A stretch of DNA of 64,000 nt. Origin: Zobellia nedashkovskayae (lineage in GTDB: Bacteria > Bacteroidota > Bacteroidia > Flavobacteriales > Flavobacteriaceae). The stretch lies in the NCBI RefSeq assembly GCF_015330125.1, contig NZ_JADDXR010000002.1, positions 2,232,001 to 2,296,000 of the forward strand. Direction: 5' to 3'. A program made the translations under genes and the position numbers. Numbering within the stretch: the stretch's first letter is position 1; every line of letters starts with the position of its first letter. The notes under the pieces are model-generated. The model made no database searches and was not told where the DNA came from. It worked only from the letters and a program-made list of their open reading frames with translations. Shown here in pieces: positions 55,357-64,000 of this stretch.

Positions 55357-57078
55357 TTATTCTGTAAACACGTAGTCTACGTTTACAAAATACTCGTACA
55401 GTAGATTATTTTGATCTGCGTCCCACATTTGAAACCTTATTTGGTCAACAACATGTGGGGTTATAGTCTCGGCAATACTGACGGTGAAATACCCACTACC
55501 GTTTCCTTCTCCCACAGGATGGATGCCCGATGGATGTGCTTTGTAGCCAGGGGTAGGACTTCCGTTAGTAAACGGTCTGCCGAAGATTCTAACTCCACCA
55601 GGCTCATTTGTCTTATAATGGAAATCAAAATTTACCCTTTCTCCTTCCACTAATGTTGAATTCGTACCTGGTTCTAAATTATCTAGTACAACTCTATGGG
55701 CAAGGTATTGATAGTCAACATCTATAAAGAACTCATACAAAAGATTGCTCTGATCGGCATCCCACATTTGAAATCGTATTTGGTCTACATGTTGGGAATT
55801 CTCCTGTATGGTGAAATACCCATTAGAAGAGCCTTCGCCAGTGGCGTGTAAGGGTGACCCATGTGCCGCGTAGCCTGGTGTTGGACTGCCATCGGTCATT
55901 GGTCTACCGAATATTCTAACACCAGCGGCCTCGCTTGTTATATAGTTAAAGGTAAACTCGACCTTCTCTCCCAAAAATAGAGTGGAGGGTGAGTCAGGAC
56001 TGAGAGAGACAAGTTCAACATTCTCTTCTGACTCGCAATATAAATTGAACTCGGCTTTATTAGAGAAAATTTCCTCTGGGCTAATGATTTTTACTTGTTG
56101 CCAGTACCCCTCATAAGATTCTCCGCTTCCACCAAGAGTCCATGATGTAGTTACTTTTTTGGTCCCTGCTTCTTCAAATGTAATAGAGTTTTCCGGAGCA
56201 GTTGCCCCATCGCTTCTTAACCATGTATACGTTATAGTTGTTGGGCCGTCTGCTTCTATCTCGGTTTCAAAATCAAATTTTTTGGAACAAGGTCCGGTAA
56301 AATTATTTTCTCCCACAATAGCGGTAGTTGCAGTGATGGTTACTGTATCTTCTTCACAATGTAAATCAAACTCGGATTTATTGGAGAGAATTTCTTCTGG
56401 GCTAATGATTTTTAGTTGTTGCCAGTAGCCCTCATAAGATTCTCCGCTTCCACCAAGAGTCCATGATGTAGTAAACTTTTTAGTTCCTGCTTCTTCAAAC
56501 GTAATAGTGTTTTCCGGAGCAGTTGCTCCATCGCTTCTTAACCATGTATATGTTATAGTTGTTGGACCATCAACATCTATTTCTGCTTCAAAATCAAATT
56601 TTTTGGAGCAGGGCCCAGTAAAACTATTTTCTCCTACAACAGCGGTAGTAGTGGTGATTGTTACAGCTTCTTCTTCTTCTTCTTCACAGTGTAAATTAAA
56701 CTCGGCTTTATTAGAAAGAATTTCCTCTGGGCTAATGACTTTTAGTTGTTGCCAGTAGCCCTCATAAGATTCTCCGTTTGCACCAAGAGTCCATGATGTA
56801 GTAACCTTTTTAGTTCCTGCTTCTTCAAACGTAATAGAGTTTTCCGGAGCAGTGGCCCCATCGCTTCTTAACCATGTATAGCTTACAGTCATAGGTCCAT
56901 CGGCATCTATTTCTGCTTCAAAATCAATTTTTTTGGAGCAGGGTCCGGTAAAGTCAGAGACCGCTCCAAGCCTCACTGCAGTAACTTTTGAAGGTTCTTC
57001 CGCAGTGTCGTCGTCTGTACATCCTGTCATTGAAAATACAACTGCTAATAAATAGATAATAGATTTTACATTTTTCAT
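55357..57078 (-). CDS. Repetitive surface lipoprotein (three N-terminal plus two C-terminal repeats)
   Basis: 573 aa. Lipobox MTGC (Cys20). Three near-identical repeats of about 100 residues (33-131, 142-241, 248-348) share FTGPCSKKFDFEAEI, TYTWLRSDGATAPEN, FEEAGTKK and GESYEGYWQQ; each has two Cys (for example 47 and 131), probably one disulfide per Ig-like unit. Two different repeats follow (356-458 and 464-573) with GVRIFGRP-x-T-GSPTPGY and VDQIRFQMWDADQ-NLLYE. Short Glu/Thr linkers vary in length. No enzyme motif. A likely multi-domain surface adhesin or binding protein. Confidence 0.8.
   Translation of the reverse strand: MKNVKSIIYLLAVVFSMTGCTDDDTAEEPSKVTAVRLGAVSDFTGPCSKKIDFEAEIDADGPMTVSYTWLRSDGATAPENSITFEEAGTKKVTTSWTLGANGESYEGYWQQLKVISPEEILSNKAEFNLHCEEEEEEAVTITTTTAVVGENSFTGPCSKKFDFEAEIDVDGPTTITYTWLRSDGATAPENTITFEEAGTKKFTTSWTLGGSGESYEGYWQQLKIISPEEILSNKSEFDLHCEEDTVTITATTAIVGENNFTGPCSKKFDFETEIEADGPTTITYTWLRSDGATAPENSITFEEAGTKKVTTSWTLGGSGESYEGYWQQVKIISPEEIFSNKAEFNLYCESEENVELVSLSPDSPSTLFLGEKVEFTFNYITSEAAGVRIFGRPMTDGSPTPGYAAHGSPLHATGEGSSNGYFTIQENSQHVDQIRFQMWDADQSNLLYEFFIDVDYQYLAHRVVLDNLEPGTNSTLVEGERVNFDFHYKTNEPGGVRIFGRPFTNGSPTPGYKAHPSGIHPVGEGNGSGYFTVSIAETITPHVVDQIRFQMWDADQNNLLYEYFVNVDYVFTE
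55360..56013 (-). repeat. Two C-terminal coding repeats of the repetitive lipoprotein
   Basis: 55705-56013 and 55360-55689 code for the two related GVRIFGRP/DQIRFQMWDADQ units. They are more diverged from each other than the N-terminal three. Confidence 0.8.
56035..56982 (-). repeat. Three tandem near-identical coding repeats of about 300 bp
   Basis: 56686-56982, 56356-56655 and 56035-56337. Long blocks such as the one containing CCTCATAAGATTCTCCG recur three times with almost no change, including synonymous sites. This points to recent duplication or gene conversion. Confidence 0.85.
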
Positions 57079-57254
57079 AATTGTGGTTTTAAAAGAATAT
57101 GCTTTAGTGTTAAAACTTTAGAGAGATATGCAGTTCAGTTATTAAGGACTACAAAATCTTGTGGATACATTTATATATAGGTGTAATGGCATTCAATTAG
57201 AGTTCTGTATCTGAGATGAGTTTTGGGGGTTACTCGTATATCTAAGCATATACT

Positions 57255-57356
57255 TTAAGTGAGCAGCTTAAAAAGAACAAACAGAGATGCCGTAAAGGCT
57301 AGGATCAATACTCTTTTTATGAGTTCTAATTTTTCGTAGGTGTTCATATTTTTCAT
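57255..57356 (-). CDS. 33-aa single-helix membrane peptide
   Basis: ATG at 57354-57356, TAA at 57255-57257. Reads MKNMNTYEKLELIKRVLILA then FTASLFVLFKLLT: a charged start and a C-terminal hydrophobic helix. It lies between the repetitive lipoprotein and the sigma factor. The rest of the 480-bp gap shows nothing else I can name. Confidence 0.45.
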   Translation of the reverse strand: MKNMNTYEKLELIKRVLILAFTASLFVLFKLLT

Positions 57357-57562
57357 TTTTATGGTTCCCCTATTTATGTTCAAAAAATGATAAAGGTTAA
57401 CATGGATGGGGTATTTTACTTATTCACCACATAGGAAGTAGATTACTTCTCTGGTGGCGGATGTTCTGTTTTCTAAATAATCTTTAGTTTTTGAGACGAG
57501 GCAAACAAAAAATGTTAAATTAGATGCCATCACTGTTAACCTTCTCATTACATATACATTAA

Positions 57563-58132
57563 ATGGAAAATATACAGGCAGAAATAACGCTTGAAGATTT
57601 ACGAAAGGGCTCAGATTACTTGCTTAAGCAGGTATATGAATCTAATCGCCTAAAGTTTTTAAACTTTGCTAGGCGCTATAACCTTTCGGAAGAAGAAAAC
57701 ATAGATATATATCAGGATGCTTACGTTATTTTTTATAATAATGTCATGAGCGGAAAGTTAGAGAGCTTATCTAGTAGTATTTCTACATATCTGTTTTCCA
57801 TTGGTAAATATTTAATCTTTGATAAGATGCGGAAGAATAAAAAAGTGGTTTCTGGTGATTATGATTTGTCTAGGGTGGCAGAGGTTGATGACGAAGTGAA
57901 TACTTTTGAAATGGAAAAACAGAGCCTAACTACAGAACAAGAATTATTAAAAAAACACTTTGGCTCTTTGGGTGATAAATGCCAAGAATTACTGACGTTA
58001 TTTTATTACCGAGGTTTTACCATTCAAGAAATAATGGAAGCAAAAAACTACAATAGTGAGAATGTGGTAAAGTCCGCAAAATCGCGCTGTATGAAAACTT
58101 TAAAAGAAAAAATCCAAGCAAATACCTACTAA
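57563..58132 (+). CDS. ECF-type sigma-70 family sigma factor
   Basis: 189 aa. Region 2 (about 30-100): RLKFLNFARRYNLSEEENID, IYQDAYVIFYNNV, and STYLFSIGKYLIFDKMRKNK. Region 4 HTH (about 130-185): LGDKCQELLTLFYYRGFTIQ then EIMEAKNYNSENVVKSAKSR. No region 1 or 3. Its stop overlaps the next gene's ATG by one base (TAATG), so the two are translated together. Confidence 0.94.
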   Translation: MENIQAEITLEDLRKGSDYLLKQVYESNRLKFLNFARRYNLSEEENIDIYQDAYVIFYNNVMSGKLESLSSSISTYLFSIGKYLIFDKMRKNKKVVSGDYDLSRVAEVDDEVNTFEMEKQSLTTEQELLKKHFGSLGDKCQELLTLFYYRGFTIQEIMEAKNYNSENVVKSAKSRCMKTLKEKIQANTY

Positions 58133-58872
58133 TGATGGATAAAGAACATTTATTATATAATTATTTTTCTAACCAATTAACGGTTCAGGAAGAACAGCAG
58201 TTCAATGAATTGATGAAAACCGATATGGACTTTAAGAAGCAATTCGATTTTGAGAATGACCTTAAACAGGTCATCCGTAATAAGGAATCTGATAATTTAA
58301 AAGCCAAACTAATTGGTTACGAAAAAGAGATAAATGATGTTCCTGTTAAAACATTACCACGAACAAATTACCGAAAATGGGCTATGGCAGCATCCGTAGC
58401 TTTATTAATAGGTTTAGGATGGTTAGGTTACAACAATTTCTCGGGCACTGATTACAATGCTCTTTACAATGATAATTTTCAAGAATACCCTAACACGGTC
58501 TATGCTATTACTAGAGGGGCGGATACAGATAGTTCTTTGGAGCGTGAAGCCTATGCGGCCTACGAAACTAATGACAATACAAAAGCAATTCAGCTTTTTA
58601 CGGAGTTAAAAGAAACTTCTGATTCTGAAAATATCAGTTTCTATTTGGCACAGTCGTATTTAAAAAACAATCAATTAGAAGAAGCAATCACTCTTTTTAA
58701 TAAGGTGATAGAAGGTAAAGGAGAGTTTGCACCGCAAGCATTATGGTATGTTTCACTTTCATATTTAAAAGAAAAACAGAAAGATAAAGCTACAAAGTCT
58801 TTAAACCTTTTAATTGCAGATGGCAGGTATAAGAAAACGGATGCTGAAAATCTTTTAGATGAGCTAAAATAA
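58132..58872 (+). CDS. Membrane TPR protein, putative anti-sigma partner
   Basis: 246 aa. A cytoplasmic helical start (LLYNYFSNQLTVQEEQQFNE, resembling the zf-less anti-sigma N-termini of Bacteroidota), one membrane helix (about 83-100, KWAMAASVALLIGLGWLGY) and an exported C-terminal part with TPRs (about 140-240: AYAAYETNDNTKAIQLFTEL, SFYLAQSYLKNNQLEEAITL). Coupling to the sigma gene and topology suggest it holds the sigma factor at the membrane; this is inference. Its stop is 3 bp from the stop of the convergent CHAT gene. Confidence 0.82.
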   Translation: MMDKEHLLYNYFSNQLTVQEEQQFNELMKTDMDFKKQFDFENDLKQVIRNKESDNLKAKLIGYEKEINDVPVKTLPRTNYRKWAMAASVALLIGLGWLGYNNFSGTDYNALYNDNFQEYPNTVYAITRGADTDSSLEREAYAAYETNDNTKAIQLFTELKETSDSENISFYLAQSYLKNNQLEEAITLFNKVIEGKGEFAPQALWYVSLSYLKEKQKDKATKSLNLLIADGRYKKTDAENLLDELK

Positions 58873-58875
58873 GGA

Positions 58876-61644
58876 CTAGCCTTTTAACCTCTTCTTTTTT
58901 GCCAAAAAGTAAAGAGTAGCCAAAATTAGAATACCAGAAATTGCCCAAAGCCAATACGGCATGAATTCTGTATTGTTCCTTAAAGGAGTATTGTCACCAA
59001 TTACAATAAGAGCAGCCCAATAGGCAGGGGCTATAGCACTTTCGCGATATTTTTGGATGTAATCTACCTTAGCTTTTCGCATAGCGGCAGATTTTGTAGC
59101 CCCTTCACTAAGCGCTGAATAAAATGAGGTCATTAGTTCTTTGCTGCTTTTGTCATAGGTAGGCCATAGCGAAGACACTACGCTTTTAGCTCCGGAATGG
59201 AAAAAGCCTCTTGCCAAGCTCATAGCACCTTCACCCTTTTTTAATTCTCCAATAGAGGTATTACAGGCACTTAAAACAACCATTTCTGCTTGGTTTTTAG
59301 TGGCATAAATTTCATTTAGAAATAGTTTATCATCACTAAAAGCAATCCAAGGATCTTCATTTTCTCCTATATCTGCATGGGTAGATAGGTGTACAATGCT
59401 ATAATCTTTAAAATTAGCTGTAAAAGCAGCTTTTGTTGCTTCACCTTTTAATGCAATGTTTCCTGGGAAAATCTTTTGAATCTCTTCTATTTCGGCACCG
59501 CTAAAGATTAGACTGGGTAGCCCCAAGCTTGCAAATTGAATAGGAGCTACTGCGTAAAGTTCTTTTTTGGGAGTTCCTAGCATATGTGATTTGGCATCCA
59601 AATAGGACATAGAGTACGCATATCTAATTTCTGTATCTTCAATAAAGTACTTGGGTGGTTTGTTCTCAATAACAAAAGCCTCAAAAGGAATCTGTTGTAA
59701 AATGTAATCAGGTATGATGGTGAGTTTTTTACCTTTTAGGCCACTGTAAACCTGGTTCGGTACCAGTTGTTCAAAAACATTTAAGGAAAGTTGGTTATAC
59801 GCAGAAATCTCATCACGATTCAACCTAAGGTTTGTAAGACTCTCGTATAATTTTATGATGTCTTGGTTTAGATCGGGGGCATTTTGAAATTTAAAAAACT
59901 GGGTATGCTTTTCCGTAGTCAAAAGTCCATAGCCTTGTTGGTCGTTTAGAATGTATTGTAATACTACTTCATCATCTGAGATATAATTTTTTCTAAAATC
60001 CTTATAGGTCAGAAGCTCTGCTTTACTTTTTAGTTTTGCATATTCCGGTGATATGACACTTAACGAATCTGTAAAATCATTATAAGCTTTCTTGGCGTTA
60101 TAAATCTTATTTTTAAATATCTTAAGTTCTGTTTTTTCTAAATCTGGATTGGTCTGTAATTCGTTTTCAGATAGAAATATGGCCTGTTTAAGATTAAATT
60201 CGCGTTGTGCAATAGAGTCTGGAAGTTTAGTGATAATTTTTGCTTGCTCATTTGATATGTCTTCAAGAAGAAGTAAGGCTTTGTTACGCTCCATAAAGTA
60301 AAAAGCCTCTTCTGGTTTGGTAAGTAAAAAACAAGCCTCTACTGCTTTTGTATATAACGAAGCTCCTTTTTCTCTCCAAAAAAGTTTTGATTGGTATTCA
60401 GTACTTTCTGAGCGAATAACATCAACTAGCTGATCCGCCAGTCTAAATGTACTTAATGCCTGATTTAAATAGTCTTTGTTGTTTTCGAATTCATAAAACT
60501 TCAACCAACCGTTTGCTTTGGCTATAATATGACTTAGAAGGAATAATTTTTGAGTTGAAAGTTCCAGAGTTTTAATACTGGGAAGTGCATCAATTTCTAA
60601 ATCTTCTCTAGTATCGATTTTTAAAAAAATTGCTTTTTGATAATTTTTTAACGCTTTATTGAAATTATTTTGGTGTAGATAGAGATCTCCCAAGTTTTCA
60701 TATGGTAAGGAATAGTCTTCGGCAATAGCTATCGACTTGTTTAAATGCCTTAAAGCTTTTTCAGTGTTTTTTAATTTAAAGTAAGAATAACCAATACTGT
60801 TGTTAATATTTGCTATATCCTTTAGTTGTAAACTTGCAGAGTCTTTAAGTACTTCTTGGTGTTTGGTGATTGCTAGTTCATAATTGCCAGTTTCCAGAAG
60901 TCTATTTCCTTCTAAATGGTCTATGCGTCTTTTAAACTGCTCGTGGGGTTCATTGTGAAGTTTAATAAGAGAGTCTGCTTTATTTGAATTATACTGTATC
61001 TCATCTGAAAATTCGCTCAGTCCCATTTCGGCATACGTCTCCGCCATCATTATTCTGGCATCTATTATTCTCCTGGCATCTATTGTTTCAAAGGAAACAC
61101 CATCGTAAAGAGAAATCATCTCGGCCAAACGATCCAAAGCTTTATAGAAATCACCTGTTGTTAAATAAAGATAACCAAGCTCAAGCCTTGCATTTTGTAT
61201 CCATTCAACATCAGTACCGTTATCATTTATATAATTGTAGGTTTCTATGGCGTTGTATATTTCGCCTTTCAAATAGTAAAAAACACCTAGGTTGTAGTAG
61301 GTATTGTCTAAAGAACCTTTTTCCAAATCTTTTAAACCTGTCTTTATTTCTAGAGCCTTCTTTGTGTAATTGATTGCATTTATAATATCACCCTTTTTAC
61401 CATCATTCCACCATTGTTCATGGTACCATTTATTGCCTACATCGTGATAACAATTTGCTAGTTCTAAAGGAGACATTGTTTCTGAGTTAACAGAAAAAAA
61501 TGAATCGATTTTTTTTTGAATGACTTCCTTACTTTCATCGGCGTTAATGATTTTAACCAACGTGTTCTGTTGAGCCATACAGATATAACTGAAAAAGAAA
61601 ACTATAACACAGTTAAATTTAAGGTTTAGCATATAAGAAATCAT
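58876..61644 (-). CDS. Exported TPR-CHAT protease with C-terminal membrane anchor
   Basis: 922 aa. N-terminal signal peptide (CVIVFFFSYICMAQ; MLNLKFNC at 61632 is an alternative start). TPRs fill about 40-420 (ARLELGYLYLTTGDFYKALD, SIGYSYFKLKNTEKALRHLN, LGDLYLHQNNFNKALKNYQK). The CHAT domain (about 600-885) has the caspase-like dyad His756 in VHLSTHAD and Cys794 in VLSACNTS, plus GEGAMSLARGFFHSGAKSVV and SLWPTYD. A membrane helix (about 895-915) and basic tail (AKKKRLKG) end the protein. The dyad is intact, so it is probably an active cysteine protease facing the periplasm. Substrate unknown. Confidence 0.9.
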   Translation of the reverse strand: MISYMLNLKFNCVIVFFFSYICMAQQNTLVKIINADESKEVIQKKIDSFFSVNSETMSPLELANCYHDVGNKWYHEQWWNDGKKGDIINAINYTKKALEIKTGLKDLEKGSLDNTYYNLGVFYYLKGEIYNAIETYNYINDNGTDVEWIQNARLELGYLYLTTGDFYKALDRLAEMISLYDGVSFETIDARRIIDARIMMAETYAEMGLSEFSDEIQYNSNKADSLIKLHNEPHEQFKRRIDHLEGNRLLETGNYELAITKHQEVLKDSASLQLKDIANINNSIGYSYFKLKNTEKALRHLNKSIAIAEDYSLPYENLGDLYLHQNNFNKALKNYQKAIFLKIDTREDLEIDALPSIKTLELSTQKLFLLSHIIAKANGWLKFYEFENNKDYLNQALSTFRLADQLVDVIRSESTEYQSKLFWREKGASLYTKAVEACFLLTKPEEAFYFMERNKALLLLEDISNEQAKIITKLPDSIAQREFNLKQAIFLSENELQTNPDLEKTELKIFKNKIYNAKKAYNDFTDSLSVISPEYAKLKSKAELLTYKDFRKNYISDDEVVLQYILNDQQGYGLLTTEKHTQFFKFQNAPDLNQDIIKLYESLTNLRLNRDEISAYNQLSLNVFEQLVPNQVYSGLKGKKLTIIPDYILQQIPFEAFVIENKPPKYFIEDTEIRYAYSMSYLDAKSHMLGTPKKELYAVAPIQFASLGLPSLIFSGAEIEEIQKIFPGNIALKGEATKAAFTANFKDYSIVHLSTHADIGENEDPWIAFSDDKLFLNEIYATKNQAEMVVLSACNTSIGELKKGEGAMSLARGFFHSGAKSVVSSLWPTYDKSSKELMTSFYSALSEGATKSAAMRKAKVDYIQKYRESAIAPAYWAALIVIGDNTPLRNNTEFMPYWLWAISGILILATLYFLAKKKRLKG

Positions 61645-61763
61645 TCGAGTTAAAACTATGCAGGTTTTGAAAAATAGATTATTAGGACGTCAATAATAAT
61701 CTAAATATATAAAGAATTTTATGGTGAAATACTTATTTGTAAAAGTGGGAGTAAGCAGAAATG

Positions 61764-61797
61764 TAAAAGAGCCCATGTTACACATGGGCTCTTTTTT
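61764..61797 (-). terminator. Strong rho-independent terminator after the S8 protease gene
   Basis: A 14-bp stem, AAAAGAGCCCATGT with ACATGGGCTCTTTT, with a 3-nt loop. It separates the S8 gene from the CHAT gene on the same strand, so they are probably distinct transcripts. Confidence 0.9.
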
Positions 61798-61816
61798 GTT
61801 TTATGTTTATGATTCG

Positions 61817-63208
61817 TTAGTTCGTAGCTCTAGGAATCACCCTTCTCTCATCAATCTTACCATCAAGCTCAGGTGCTTCTATGGCTAAGTTGAAAATTAG
61901 ATTCTTTAATTCTTCAGCAGGTACTCTACCTACCTGATTAATTACTGATCCCGCAATTCCCGACATGGCTGCTGTAGCATATGAGGTACCCTGAAGGGTA
62001 ACTCTATTTTTTAAAGAGGGATCGGAATTATCCAAAATAATTCTGTAATCATTAAACGCTAAAGCGATATCTATACTCCCTTTACTGCCGTAGTTAGAAA
62101 GCGGATGCAATTTAATAGGTAACGAACCTGGATTTATTGTGTCGTATTCATAACCGCCTACGGTAAGTATGTTGGTCTCCCTAAATGATGAAATAAAGTC
62201 TCCATTTGGTCCTTGATCAACATCTTTATTGTCATTACCTCCGGAAGTAATAACTAATGCGCCAGCCCTGTTAAGGTCCTCTATAGTCTGTGCAAAGATA
62301 TTTTTTTGGTCACCTGGTGCAGGTTCTTCAAATATTTCACGGGGCATTTCCCCTCCGAAACTTGCATTGACAATACTGATGTTAGCACCGTTTTGGTTCA
62401 GTTGTTTAATATAAGATAGTGCACATAGAACATTCCAATAGGAACCTTTTCCGGCATCATCAAATACTTTTAATGGTAAAATTGAATAATTGAGGTTTTT
62501 GCTATCAAGTTCATCGGTAATAATTTTGGTTATGTATGTACCATGTCCATTGCCGTCTGCAAAATATCGGTTGTTAGGTTCTTGAGTAAAGTTCCAACCA
62601 GATGTAGTTGGGTAACAACTTCCAAATCTGCCACTTGGGAAAAGGAATTCTTTAGGTTCATTTGTAAATAGATACCTGTAAAAATCAAGCCCAGTATCTA
62701 TAACAGCAATATTTATTTTAGAATTACCTGCATTTGCTATGAGCGCTTCCTCTTCCCCATCAACACCTTGCCCTTGAACGGTATAAGGACCAACTGGTGA
62801 AAGCTCTATGTCAAAAGACCTTTCTCCGCGTGTTGTGCCTCTTGGGCTTGTTCTTGAAAGGCGCTCTACCACACCCTCAATTTCTACTTCACTAATGTTC
62901 GGGTCAAAAATCCATAACTCAATATTAGTGTCTCCACAGTCACATTGTTTAAATTCAATAATGGGATATTTATCTCTAATAGCCTCGCGTTCTTCAGGTG
63001 TAACTTGTGGTTGATATTTTACGATTACATTATTCGGCGAGATAAAAATTTTTTTTTCTTCACTGCTAATACCTTCATCTACGTTTATGTCTTGATATGT
63101 GATATTGGAGTTAGGCTCGTCATCATCGGGAACTTGTCCATAGGGTATTTTTGTACAAGAAGACAGTATAATGGTCATTAATAGCAGAAATGTAATTTTC
63201 GTTTTCAT
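61817..63208 (-). CDS. S8-family subtilisin-like protease lipoprotein
   Basis: 463 aa. Lipobox LSSC (Cys18). An inhibitor-like propeptide (about 58-125: NNVIVKYQPQVTPEEREAIR, then CDCGDTNIELWIFD) precedes the catalytic domain: Asp171 in IAVIDTGLD, His222 in DGNGHGTYI, oxyanion Asn325 in ITSGGNDN and Ser409 in LQGTSYATAAMSG. The triad is complete. It is probably anchored to a membrane and acts outside the cytoplasm. It shares the neighbourhood with the CHAT protease and sigma pair. Confidence 0.95.
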   Translation of the reverse strand: MKTKITFLLLMTIILSSCTKIPYGQVPDDDEPNSNITYQDINVDEGISSEEKKIFISPNNVIVKYQPQVTPEEREAIRDKYPIIEFKQCDCGDTNIELWIFDPNISEVEIEGVVERLSRTSPRGTTRGERSFDIELSPVGPYTVQGQGVDGEEEALIANAGNSKINIAVIDTGLDFYRYLFTNEPKEFLFPSGRFGSCYPTTSGWNFTQEPNNRYFADGNGHGTYITKIITDELDSKNLNYSILPLKVFDDAGKGSYWNVLCALSYIKQLNQNGANISIVNASFGGEMPREIFEEPAPGDQKNIFAQTIEDLNRAGALVITSGGNDNKDVDQGPNGDFISSFRETNILTVGGYEYDTINPGSLPIKLHPLSNYGSKGSIDIALAFNDYRIILDNSDPSLKNRVTLQGTSYATAAMSGIAGSVINQVGRVPAEELKNLIFNLAIEAPELDGKIDERRVIPRATN

Positions 63209-63279
63209 AGTTGAGGGTATTAAGGTTGATTATTGTTTTAATTTAATGTTCTAGCTTGGGTAAAGGTTAACAGATAATA

Positions 63280-63978
63280 TTACTCATTATAAGCGCTTAG
63301 CTCAGACCTACTGATGAGGTTGCCATTGCCTTTGTAAGATTCTTGTTTTATCATGCCTACACCTTCCGCAAGCCAGAGTTTAGATTTCATTTCAATAGTA
63401 GCACCCATAGTTTTAGTGATGCTGTTTTCGGTAATCAAATAACACTCAAAAGTGCCTGCAGCCGTAGTAACGTTTTCTTTTTTCTCTACCTTTCTGTTCG
63501 TTTGATCAACTGTTACATTCATTTTAATACCAGACATATTCATAGCAACCGTAACATTGGCATCGTTCAATTCTTGACCTTCACTAAGATTGTTGGGCAG
63601 TTCTATATCAGTTCCTGAAATATCCATCTCCAAACCCATTTCTGAGTATTGTTGCATCATTTGTGATGGAAAAAGCGATTGGTAGTCAATCTTGACTACG
63701 CCGTCTTCACAGCTAAAGGAATAGTTAGTTTCAAATATTTCTTTTCCTTTCTTGTCTGTAAGCTTCATGTCAAAAGTAGCCACAGAAGCAGAGCCTTCGG
63801 AACGAACATCAGATACAGTATAGTTTACGGTACCATCAGATTTGCCCTTCTTGTCGTAATTGGTATATTGAAAAGTACTTCCTTCCTTTAGAGGATAGAA
63901 TTTACTGCAACTGTCTTGCCCAAAAGCAAATCCGATAAAGAGAAGAAATAAAAATGTAAAGAGTAGAGGGTTTTTCAT
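63280..63978 (-). CDS. Secreted TapB/DUF3108-like protein
   Basis: 232 aa. Signal peptide to about residue 21 (IGFAFGQ). The mature part begins CSKFYPLKEGSTFQYTNYDK, with later GTFECYLITENSITKTMG and KLWLAEGVGMIKQESYKG, the strand pattern of TapB/DUF3108-like periplasmic proteins. Function unknown. It lies 71 bp upstream of the S8 gene on the same strand and may be co-transcribed. Confidence 0.75.
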   Translation of the reverse strand: MKNPLLFTFLFLLFIGFAFGQDSCSKFYPLKEGSTFQYTNYDKKGKSDGTVNYTVSDVRSEGSASVATFDMKLTDKKGKEIFETNYSFSCEDGVVKIDYQSLFPSQMMQQYSEMGLEMDISGTDIELPNNLSEGQELNDANVTVAMNMSGIKMNVTVDQTNRKVEKKENVTTAAGTFECYLITENSITKTMGATIEMKSKLWLAEGVGMIKQESYKGNGNLISRSELSAYNE

Positions 63979-64000
63979 AGTTTTCTTTTTAATTTTTTAT

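Overview
The window comes from a marine-type Flavobacteriaceae chromosome (Bacteroidota). The evidence is a SusC/SusD pair, many short lipobox signal peptides, AT-rich DNA, TAnnTTTG -7 promoter boxes, propeller/Y_Y_Y sensors, and Flavobacteria-type families such as GSCFA, DUF4230, DUF4136, DUF5522 and DUF5117/5118 metalloproteases. Genus cannot be fixed from this alone.

Layout. (1) 1-14.4 kb, all minus strand: a polysaccharide utilization locus (PUL), probably for a beta-1,3-glucan such as laminarin. It holds a propeller/Y_Y_Y/LuxR-type regulator (11548-14358), SusC, SusD, a PKD-bearing surface glycan-binding lipoprotein with two tandem C-terminal domains, a PKD-GH16 laminarinase-type lipoprotein and a clan GH-A hydrolase lipoprotein. 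A second, paralogous regulator runs off the left edge. (2) An intact initiator tRNA-Met (14915-14987) lies at the right end of this block. A decayed copy of its 3' half plus its terminator lies at 1185-1285 in direct orientation, so the PUL is bounded like an island inserted at, or duplicated from, the tRNA-fMet locus.

(3) 15-27 kb, core genes: AGCS symporter, era, a choice-of-anchor-I type lipoprotein, der, a lipoprotein gene broken by one in-frame stop, two TPM-domain proteins plus LemA, a MerR regulator, an M23 endopeptidase and alaS. (4) 27-34.6 kb, accessory: a collagen-like lipoprotein, an alpha/beta-hydrolase remnant, a 37-aa membrane protein, a large propeller histidine kinase, and an NAD(P)-binding/Crp/DUF3995 group. 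(5) 34.7-44.8 kb: GSCFA, DUF4230, CE15-like esterase, long phenylalanine-hydroxylase-like protein, DUF4136, DUF5522, a zincin-like small protein, the ACC-deaminase-like/glucosaminidase-LysM/hemL operon, DUF1059 and MepB. (6) 44.9-54.6 kb: Spy-like protein, two small ORFs, a large zinc metalloprotease, a secreted protein with a three-fold repeat, a DASS permease, lysS, a YqaE/Pmp3 protein, a lipoprotein and lipB.

(7) 54.6-64 kb: a surface and signalling block. A collagen/C1q-like lipoprotein and a highly repetitive lipoprotein precede an ECF sigma factor, its membrane TPR partner (putative anti-sigma), a membrane-anchored TPR-CHAT cysteine protease homologue, a subtilisin-type lipoprotein and a TapB-like secreted protein. 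The sigma/membrane-TPR/CHAT/subtilase neighbourhood is the best candidate for an undescribed system: two exported proteases sit beside a sigma factor whose partner carries an exported domain.

Calls rest on reading the translated sequence and recalled family motifs; no database search was run.
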